A stretch of DNA of 64,000 nt from Dolichospermum compactum NIES-806 (lineage in GTDB: Bacteria; Cyanobacteriota; Cyanobacteriia; Cyanobacteriales; Nostocaceae), in the NCBI RefSeq assembly GCF_002368115.1, contig NZ_AP018316.1, positions 3,552,996 through 3,616,995 of the forward strand, given 5' to 3'. Shown one piece after another: positions 57,980 to 64,000 of the stretch; position 1 is the first letter of the stretch, and each line of letters starts with the position of its first letter. The notes beneath the pieces were generated by a model. The model was given only the letters and a program-made list of their open reading frames with translations. It made no database searches and had not been told where the DNA came from. The position numbers and the translations under genes were made by a program.

Positions 57980-58158
57980 TTTATCTGCGTTCATCTGCGT
58001 TCATCTGCGGTCAATAATTCTTGATATCTTATTCTATGCAGCTTTATCTTAAACTAAGAACGAACCGCAGAGGACGCAGAGGACACAGAGAAATCAGGGT
58101 TTGAGGGGTTTTTTGCGTCAGTCCTAAATTTGATGATATGGACGTTCCATGGAACGTC
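57980..58158. repeat. Short dispersed repeats upstream of the M16 pair
   Basis: Tandem TCTGCGTTCA units at 57986-58008, an AACCGCAGAGGACGCAGAGG repeat near 58066, and a perfect 18-bp palindrome GACGTTCCATGGAACGTC at 58141-58158. The 57877-58187 gap contains no gene. Confidence 0.7.
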
Positions 58159-58187
58159 TCTACATTATTGATCATCAAATGTCTCAT

Positions 58188-59510
58188 TTAAACGGCTAGA
58201 TTTTCCATTTTCCAAGTTGCTAAATTTGCTAAAGAGCGATCGCGATAACGTCCATATTTTTCGGGTTTACTCTTAATTTTCACACCCAAATCTGGAACAA
58301 TCCCAAAATTAGGAGCCATTGGTTGAAAATGCTTAGGAGCAGCGGATCTGATAAACTCAAATAAAGCCCCCATCATGGTTGTCACGGGCAAAATCAGCGG
58401 TTCTTTCCCTAACGCTAATCTAGCTGCATTTGTTCCCGCTAACCAACCTCCTGCAGATGCAGCAGTATAACCTTCTGTTCCTATTAATTGTCCCGCGGCC
58501 AATAACGTTGGACGTTCTTTAAATTGCAAACTTGCAGACACTAACTGTGGTGCATTTAAAAAAGTATTGCGGTGCATGACTCCTAATCTCACAAATTCGG
58601 CTTTTTCCAAACCAGGAATCATTTGAAATACGCGTTTTTGTTCACCCCACCGTAAATTAGTTTGAAAACCTACCATATTCCAAAGTTGACCGGCTTTATC
58701 TTCTTGTCGTAATTGAATTACCGCATAATTACGTTCTCCATTGCGAGGATCTGATAAACCCACTGGTTTTAGTGGACCATAACGCATGGTATCTTCACCT
58801 CTTCTGGCCATTTCTTCAATTGGTAAACAAGCTTCAAAAAATTTCGCTGTTTCTTTTTCAAAGTCTTTTAATTCTGTTTGTTCCGCTTGACAAAGTGCTT
58901 CTCGAAATTGTAAATACTGCTCTTTATTCATCGGACAATTCAGATAAGCTGCTTCACCTTTGTCATAGCGAGAAGCCATAAATGCAATATCTTTATTGAT
59001 AGAATCTCCCGCAATAATGGGACTTGCAGCATCAAAAAAGTTGAGGTATTCCATGCCCGTAAATCGTTGTAAATCTGCGGCTAAATCGGGACTGGTTAAG
59101 GGTCCTGAAGCTAAAACGACAATACCTTCGGGAATGGCTGTAACTTCCCCCCGTCGAAAATCAATTAAAGGGTGATTGGCTAGGGTTTTGGTCAAATCTT
59201 CCCCAAATTGTCCTCTATCTACCGCTAAAGCGCCACCGGCGGGGACTGCGTGTTCATCTGCTTTGGAGATGACAATAGAACCGAGTTGGCGGAGTTCTTC
59301 GTGTAATAGACCGGCGGCGCGATCGCTCGCCATTGCCCCGAAAGAGTTACTACAGACCAATTCTGCCAAATTTTCGGTATGATGGGCAGGACTGAAGCGT
59401 TTAGGGCGCATCTCGTGGAGAATCACAGGCACGCCGGCTTGGGCTATTTGCCATGCTGCTTCTGTTCCTGCAAGTCCGCCGCCAATTACTTGTATCGCTT
59501 GTTGTGTCAT
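58188..59510 (-). CDS. trmFO: Folate-dependent tRNA (uracil-54-C5) methyltransferase
   Basis: A 440-residue FAD enzyme, TrmFO, which makes ribothymidine 54 in tRNA using methylenetetrahydrofolate. The N-terminal FAD-binding motif is [20 protein letters not shown], followed by [20 protein letters not shown] with the conserved Cys, and the C-terminal [20 protein letters not shown] block. Normal length, ATG start, single gene. It is common to nearly all cyanobacteria. Confidence 0.95.
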   Translation of the reverse strand: MTQQAIQVIGGGLAGTEAAWQIAQAGVPVILHEMRPKRFSPAHHTENLAELVCSNSFGAMASDRAAGLLHEELRQLGSIVISKADEHAVPAGGALAVDRGQFGEDLTKTLANHPLIDFRRGEVTAIPEGIVVLASGPLTSPDLAADLQRFTGMEYLNFFDAASPIIAGDSINKDIAFMASRYDKGEAAYLNCPMNKEQYLQFREALCQAEQTELKDFEKETAKFFEACLPIEEMARRGEDTMRYGPLKPVGLSDPRNGERNYAVIQLRQEDKAGQLWNMVGFQTNLRWGEQKRVFQMIPGLEKAEFVRLGVMHRNTFLNAPQLVSASLQFKERPTLLAAGQLIGTEGYTAASAGGWLAGTNAARLALGKEPLILPVTTMMGALFEFIRSAAPKHFQPMAPNFGIVPDLGVKIKSKPEKYGRYRDRSLANLATWKMENLAV

Positions 59511-59587
59511 AGTTGTTTTTTTAATTACTTGGTTTGGTTATAATAACAAGTAAGAGCAGATCAGAATTTTAAATCCTCAATTCCAAA

Positions 59588-59923
59588 TTAAGAAACAGCA
59601 TATTGAGAATGTTGTCTCAGTGCAGGATAATGAAAACCAATGACAATTTCTTGTTTAGAAATTCCCATTGCTTCTAGTTCTTCACCAACATCAATATCTG
59701 TATTATTTTCCTGAAGCCAGATTTTTCCATCTTTGATATCAAAATGAAATATACAGGAATGAATTCGACGTTTTTTATCCCAACCAGTTCGCAATAAAAG
59801 GTAATGATCATTTTCTGTATCAAAGATCAATTGGGTTTCCATATTTTGATCTTCTGAGCCATATTTTGCGTATTGGGTGAGAAGTTCTCGCAAACATTGG
59901 CGATAGAAATTTAGTCTATCCAT
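59588..59923 (-). CDS. xisI: XisI-family protein, orphan
   Basis: A 111-residue protein of the XisI family (YRQCLRELLTQYAKYGSEDQ, LIFDTENDHYLLLRTGWDKK, WLQENNTDIDVGEELEAMGI). XisI was named in Anabaena as a factor controlling excision of the fdxN element during heterocyst formation, and usually follows xisH. No xisH is present here, nor any excision element ends that I can recognise. Many paralogues exist in filamentous cyanobacteria, so an excision role for this copy is not implied. Confidence 0.88.
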   Translation of the reverse strand: MDRLNFYRQCLRELLTQYAKYGSEDQNMETQLIFDTENDHYLLLRTGWDKKRRIHSCIFHFDIKDGKIWLQENNTDIDVGEELEAMGISKQEIVIGFHYPALRQHSQYAVS

Positions 59924-59972
59924 AATTTTATTACCTCTGTTAAGTAGGTTGGCGTTAAAAATTGTCGTTGGG

Positions 59973-60000
59973 ACAAGGGAACAGGGAACAGGGAACAGGA
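59973..60000. repeat. GGGAACA short tandem repeat
   Basis: Three to four copies of AGGGAACA. Same style as the 49688-49852 tract in reverse. Confidence 0.7.
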
Positions 60001-60068
60001 AGAGAGTTTTGGGCGATTTTACTTTTCTTCACATACCTTTAATTTTTTCGATTCACCTACTTACTTCA

Positions 60069-60764
60069 TTATTTCATGTTTTCATCTGTGTTATCAAAAT
60101 AAGTTTTAAGAATATAAATAATTGCAGCACAAAAGGGTGTTAATTGTTCATTGGAATCAAATTCTTGATAACCCTGAATTAGTAATTCAATTTCTTCCTG
60201 AGAACATCCATCAATTAGTGGTAGTAGCTTTTGAATTTCTTTACGTCTTGATATTTGTAATATAGGTTGATTAAGTCCCAATTTATTAATTGTTTCCTTT
60301 GCGGCATCTATCATTGTAGAATTATTACTGTGTAAAATTTCCCCAAAACCTGTATATCTAAAATATTCAGCACAGTTTTCTAATAAGGGAGAAACTGTAA
60401 AATCAGCATCATACCAATTATCTTTCTTCGGTCCACAGTGTTTTTGTGCTGGAGGTATTTTTTGGGGATTTTTCCAGTCTGGTTCATCACCTTCTCCCGG
60501 ACAAGAACCTAAAAAATTAGAGTATTCTAGTTTTAGATTTGGGTAGTGTTGACGTGGTTGAAAATGTTCAATATGGCTAACATCTATTGTAATACGAACT
60601 CCACAGTAGCAACATATATAACCTTGTTCTTTTAGTAATTCCTTATGTACATCACTTTTTTCAGGTTTCTGAAAGTTTTCCCAAGTAGGTTTCCAATCAT
60701 CATTTTCTTGAGCTTTCCACTCAGAAAAACTCGATGGTTCTAAATTCTTTCTAATATACTTCAT
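60069..60764 (-). CDS. ptuB: HNH endonuclease, PtuB-like (Septu defence)
   Basis: A 231-residue HNH nuclease. The zinc/HNH core is GYICCYCGVRITIDVSHIEH followed by FQPRQHYPNLKLEYSNFLGS and later HCGPKKD, as in PtuB proteins of Septu and in retron-linked HNH effectors. It overlaps the ATPase gene by four bases (ATGA). With the ATPase it makes a two-gene defence unit that is expected to cut nucleic acid on phage infection. No reverse transcriptase is near, so I favour Septu over a retron. Confidence 0.78.
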   Translation of the reverse strand: MKYIRKNLEPSSFSEWKAQENDDWKPTWENFQKPEKSDVHKELLKEQGYICCYCGVRITIDVSHIEHFQPRQHYPNLKLEYSNFLGSCPGEGDEPDWKNPQKIPPAQKHCGPKKDNWYDADFTVSPLLENCAEYFRYTGFGEILHSNNSTMIDAAKETINKLGLNQPILQISRRKEIQKLLPLIDGCSQEEIELLIQGYQEFDSNEQLTPFCAAIIYILKTYFDNTDENMK

Positions 60765-62032
60765 CTACCCAAAATCTCCCTTCTTCTAATCAGCACATCT
60801 GCGCTTGCAAATTCTGGCTCATTATATCCAATATCTTGTTCAAGACTTTGTTTTAATTTGCGAGCTTCAGGAATATTACCATTATCAATTAATCTGAACA
60901 ACTCTAGAAAACGATTTTTAATTTCTTGTTTACGTTCAGGAACATCCATTAAATCCTCTAAAATTTGATTACTGTCCCTACCATAGGAGCTTTCAGGGCG
61001 TTTGGCAATTATACAATTTTCTATTTTTTCTAAAATATAAATTCCTTGAGGTTTAACTTCTCCAATTACTTGCGGTGAATGAGTAGTAACTATAAATTGA
61101 CAATTAGGAAATGTTCTAGTTAAAGCTGGGACAATTTCTCTTTGCCATTTTGGATGTAAATGCAGTTCAATTTCATCAATTAAAACTACTCCAAAACCAT
61201 GAAGGGGATTTTCTAAACCAGGGTTAGCAATAGCTAATCTTCTCGCTAAATCTCCTACCATTGCTAACAAGCATTTTTCACCATCAGATAATTGATTAAC
61301 TATTAATTCTTCACCATCTTTTTGTAATGTCATTCTTAAAGGAGAACGACGTACACGCAATTTAGTAAAATTGGAAATTAATGAAGATATGGCTTGTCTA
61401 ACTGCTTCTAATTGTTTATCTCGATAATCAGGATTATTTTCTAGACGTAATTCATTTTCTAAATCTTCTTGTTTTCTAAACCATTCAAAGAAAATTCTAA
61501 ACTCACTTCCTGTACCACTGAGTGCATTTTCATAAGTATCTATTTGTTCAAATGAATGTTGTTTGCGAATTTTTAAGGTAATATCCAGAACTGCACGATT
61601 AGTTGAGTAATAAATAATAACAGGAAGATTGTATTCCTCAGATAAGGATGAGGATAATTTATGTTTAATATTTTCAGTAATCTTGTTTATTTCAGATAAA
61701 TTTGTACTTGTATCTTTCATCCGTCCTTTTTTAACCTTAGTCAAAGACCAAGTAAATTTTTGAGATTCAAAATCAGTTATTATTTCATTATGAGTTTCAT
61801 TTTTATCATTTTTTATGTCTTCTTCTGTAAATAACCTTCCTGAAGCTGTTGAGTGTTGAATAGCACTAGAAAAGCGCGATAATAGAATAGCTAAACAATC
61901 AAGAATACTTGATTTACCTACACCATTAATACCAATAAAAACGGTTGGTTCTTTTTCCTCAAAATCTATTGTCAAATCACTAATTCCGCGAAAAGATTGC
62001 ATTTTTAGTCGTTTAACTCTCATGGTTTTCAA
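60761..62032 (-). CDS. ptuA: AAA/ABC-type ATPase, PtuA-like (Septu defence)
   Basis: A 423-residue SMC-like ATPase. Walker A FIGINGVGKSSILDCL near 31-46, ABC-like signature QLSDGEKCLLAMVGDLARR near 268, Walker B VVLIDEIELHLHPKWQRE near 299, and H-loop FIVTTHSPQVIGE near 331. In Septu, PtuA forms a scaffold and senses nucleotide levels, releasing PtuB activity. Starts at 62032 and 62023 (MRVKRLKMQSF) are both ATG. The pair has no HIP1 site inside, fitting an acquired module. Confidence 0.82.
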   Translation of the reverse strand: MKTMRVKRLKMQSFRGISDLTIDFEEKEPTVFIGINGVGKSSILDCLAILLSRFSSAIQHSTASGRLFTEEDIKNDKNETHNEIITDFESQKFTWSLTKVKKGRMKDTSTNLSEINKITENIKHKLSSSLSEEYNLPVIIYYSTNRAVLDITLKIRKQHSFEQIDTYENALSGTGSEFRIFFEWFRKQEDLENELRLENNPDYRDKQLEAVRQAISSLISNFTKLRVRRSPLRMTLQKDGEELIVNQLSDGEKCLLAMVGDLARRLAIANPGLENPLHGFGVVLIDEIELHLHPKWQREIVPALTRTFPNCQFIVTTHSPQVIGEVKPQGIYILEKIENCIIAKRPESSYGRDSNQILEDLMDVPERKQEIKNRFLELFRLIDNGNIPEARKLKQSLEQDIGYNEPEFASADVLIRRREILGR

Positions 62033-62224
62033 TAAAAATTAGCGAAGTTTATTACATCTTATCTCATCTTTGTAATTCACTCAGTAGCAAGTAAAGAATA
62101 GATTATGAAGAATATTATAATCCGTAGTTGACGTATTGGGTGATAAATTCTTGAAAATATTGGTGATCTAATAATAACTAATGATTAAAATAGAAGTGGT
62201 TAGGCGTTATGGGGTTTTAGGAAG

Positions 62225-63049
62225 ATGAGTTGGACAGAACAACTAGAGCAGTTAAAAGAGTTATTTAGAGAAATGGATCAGGCTTTAATAGCCTATTCGG
62301 GGGGAGTTGACAGTACATTGGTGGCTAAGATTGCTTATGATGTGTTAGGCGATCGCGCTTTGGCTGTAACAGCCGTTTCCCCTTCTCTATTACCGGAAGA
62401 ATTAGAAGACGCGAAAATTCAAGCCGCAACTATCGGAATATCTCACAAAGTTGTCCAAACACAAGAAATGGACAATCCCAATTACACATCTAACCCAGTC
62501 AACCGTTGTTATTTTTGCAAAAGTGAATTACACGATACCCTCAAACCTTTGGCTTTAGAGTTGGGTTATCCTTATGTAGTAGATGGTGTAAATGCAGACG
62601 ATTTACATGATTATCGTCCGGGTATTCAAGCTGCAAAAGAAAGAGGTGCGCGATCGCCTTTAGCAGAAATTGGGGTGACTAAAGCCGAAGTTCGGCAAAT
62701 TTCCCAACAATTAGGTTTACCTTGGTGGGATAAACCCGCTCAACCCTGTTTAAGTTCGCGCTTTCCCTACGGTGAAGAAATTACCATCGCCAAATTACAG
62801 CGAGTCGGTAGAGCCGAAATTTATTTACGAAATTTAGGTTGGCAAAATTTACGAGTCCGTTCTGAAGGTGATACAGCCAGAATTGAATTATCACCGGATA
62901 AAATTAAAGATTTTGTCTCAACTACAGATTTACCAACTTTAGTATCCGCATTTCAAAACTGGGGATTTATCTATGTCACCTTAGACTTAGAAGGCTATCG
63001 TAGTGGTAAATTAAATCAGGTTTTACCTCAAATTGCATTAACAAACTAG
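62225..63049 (+). CDS. larE: ATP-dependent sacrificial sulfur transferase
   Basis: A 274-residue LarE, a PP-loop ATPase (YSGGVDSTLVAKIA near 24) that adenylates pyridinium dicarboxylate derivatives and donates sulfur from its own Cys in making the nickel-pincer cofactor. NRCYFCKSEL near 97-106 holds candidate cysteines. QPCLSSRFPYGEEIT is the other conserved block. Intact; ATG preceded by AGGAAG. larB and larC are not in the window. Confidence 0.9.
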   Translation: MSWTEQLEQLKELFREMDQALIAYSGGVDSTLVAKIAYDVLGDRALAVTAVSPSLLPEELEDAKIQAATIGISHKVVQTQEMDNPNYTSNPVNRCYFCKSELHDTLKPLALELGYPYVVDGVNADDLHDYRPGIQAAKERGARSPLAEIGVTKAEVRQISQQLGLPWWDKPAQPCLSSRFPYGEEITIAKLQRVGRAEIYLRNLGWQNLRVRSEGDTARIELSPDKIKDFVSTTDLPTLVSAFQNWGFIYVTLDLEGYRSGKLNQVLPQIALTN

Positions 63050-63208
63050 GGCTGATTCTTCTAAACTTGATGATTGTCAACTTTAGAAGAATTTCTCACA
63101 TATTCCCTAAAAACTGAAGATAATTGAAACAAGATTTTATCATTTTTTCTTTTCGTGACTAACGTTAAACTGTGGAATAATTCTTATGGAATTACCCTGA
63201 TTGTTTTT

Positions 63209-63586
63209 ATGTCCGCAAAAGAATCTGATCTAAAAATTCAGGCTCAAGTAATATTAGATGCAATAGCTTTTACTTCCTTTGAGCAATGTCAACCCTTAAA
63301 CCGCAGGTTTGATAACATATCTCGAAGTCCTGGTATCTACGCTATTAGACACAAAACGGAAAGATTACTTTACATTGGTAAAGCACAAAATCTACGTAGT
63401 CGTTTCAGTGGAGGTCACAAAGCTTTTTTATAGGCATGGCTAGATAAATATAGAGACGAAGATGTGCGTATTGCAGTACAAGCAATTTCTCATTGGGAAA
63501 ATCCTGGGCTATTATTGGAATTAGAAGCAATTATTCTCAGAGCTACTGAACCTCCTTACAACGTTCAAATACCAAGTGAGCAGTAA
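63209..63586 (+). pseudogene. GIY-YIG nuclease-like gene with internal TAG
   Basis: From ATG 63209 the frame encodes MSAKESDLKIQAQVILDAIA, then SPGIYAIRHKTERLLYIGKA (GIY and YIG motifs) and QNLRSRFSGGH. It stops at TAG 63431-63433. The same frame then continues AWLDKYRDEDVRIAVQAISH, then WENPGLLLELEAIILRATEP and PYNVQIPSEQ to 63586, which is the normal end of the domain (Glu and Asn motifs). One base change (for example TGG to TAG) explains the break. GTG 63155 is an alternative start. Confidence 0.8.
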
Positions 63587-63590
63587 CATT

Positions 63591-63797
63591 ATGCAAGTAG
63601 AACTTTTAGAGCAACTTTCCGCTACTGACGCTAAAATTATCTTAGAACGCTTACCAGAAAAAATCAAAGCAGCTTTAATTGCCCGTGCTGCTGAAATTGA
63701 CTATCCAGTAGAAGCTATTATTGAAATGGCGATCGCTAGTTTCCTAGATACCGAAGCATTAGGTTTCGCAGACTGCAAACCAGGACGAGGACAATAG
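63591..63797 (+). CDS. Small hypothetical, antitoxin-like
   Basis: A 68-residue protein from ATG 63591 (MQVELLEQLSATDAKIILER). LPEKIKAALIARAAEIDYPV then EAIIEMAIASFLDTEALGF is an amphipathic helix pair like those in small ribbon-helix-helix proteins. It starts four bases after the GIY-YIG frame ends, so the two were probably one operon. Family unknown. Confidence 0.55.
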   Translation: MQVELLEQLSATDAKIILERLPEKIKAALIARAAEIDYPVEAIIEMAIASFLDTEALGFADCKPGRGQ

Positions 63798-63898
63798 CAA
63801 ACAACAAATATATATTAGTATTATTGAAAACTAATATATGGTCACTAAAATCATATACAAATCTGCAACTATTGTAACTGTTGTCATGGAGAATAAAA

Positions 63899-64000
63899 TC
63901 ATTGTTCCATAAATTGACTCAGTTCGATAATATTGCAATCGGAATCTTGAATAAAAATTGCAGACTCTGTATAATTTGCATTTTTTTGTTTTGTTAAAAT
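63899..64000 (-). CDS. VOC (glyoxalase-like) family protein, C-terminal end only
   Basis: The window edge cuts this gene; only 33 codons are visible. The end ESAIFIQDSDCNIIELSQF matches the last strand of VOC-superfamily domains (F-x-D-P-D-G-N-x-I-E-L), where the Glu is the last metal ligand. The usual Gly of DGN is Cys here. The substrate cannot be judged. Confidence 0.7.
   Translation of the reverse strand: MLTKQKNANYTESAIFIQDSDCNIIELSQFMEQ

Noticed and set aside
59588..59923. An excision element linked to xisI
   Set aside because: No xisH, recombinase or paired core sites are visible nearby.

Overview
The window reads as chromosomal DNA of a filamentous, probably heterocyst-forming cyanobacterium of the Nostocales (Anabaena/Dolichospermum/Aphanizomenon type). 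The evidence is the many HIP1 octamers (GCGATCGC), chlorophyll synthesis (chlH), a bicarbonate transporter pair (sbtA/sbtB-like), a XisI-family protein, several Uma2 and DUF1824/DUF1565 proteins, low G+C, and very abundant tiny palindromic repeats. The genus is an inference. No rRNA, tRNA or complete insertion sequence was seen.

0-15.7 kb is a decaying accessory region rich in toxin-antitoxin modules (two VapBC-type loci plus one truncated, HicB, HigBA, BrnTA, a Phd orphan, a papain-fold toxin-like ORF), with two related GIY-YIG proteins, one fused to a cold-shock-like domain. Between them lie arrays of a HIP1-containing repeat and 21- or 24-bp palindromic elements. The housekeeping gene chlH sits inside this region (8.4-12.3 kb).

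15.9-31.3 kb is mixed: a sterol-desaturase/dehydrogenase fusion, a dead ABC exporter fragment, an ABC-F (Uup) ATPase, an M41-like membrane protease, Uma2 proteins (one a pseudogene), alaS, a D-cysteine-desulfhydrase-like enzyme and the sbtAB-like pair. An amidase follows.

33.0-46.6 kb is a type III-B CRISPR-Cas locus. All of it is on the minus strand except the divergent WYL regulator. Transcription order is csx18-like, cas1, cas2, leader, a 16-repeat array, then cmr2 (cas10), cmr3, cmr4, cmr5, a Cmr6-Cmr1 fusion and a CARF-HEPN (Csm6/Csx1-type) ribonuclease. Cas10 keeps its HD and GGDD motifs, so cyclic-oligoadenylate signalling to the HEPN effector is the expected output. No cas6 is visible, and Cmr4 seems to lack the usual catalytic aspartate.

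46.7-64 kb holds two related beta-helix (DUF1565) proteins, one with SLH domains; thiE followed by a wrecked thiS; a CbiG-like gene; a paired M16 protease; trmFO; an orphan xisI; a two-gene Septu-like (PtuAB) defence module; larE; a GIY-YIG gene with an internal stop; and the end of a VOC-family gene at the window edge. The most unusual signals are the 24-bp palindromes lying exactly inside HIP1 octamers, one of them in frame in the Cmr6-Cmr1 gene, and the make-up of the III-B locus itself.
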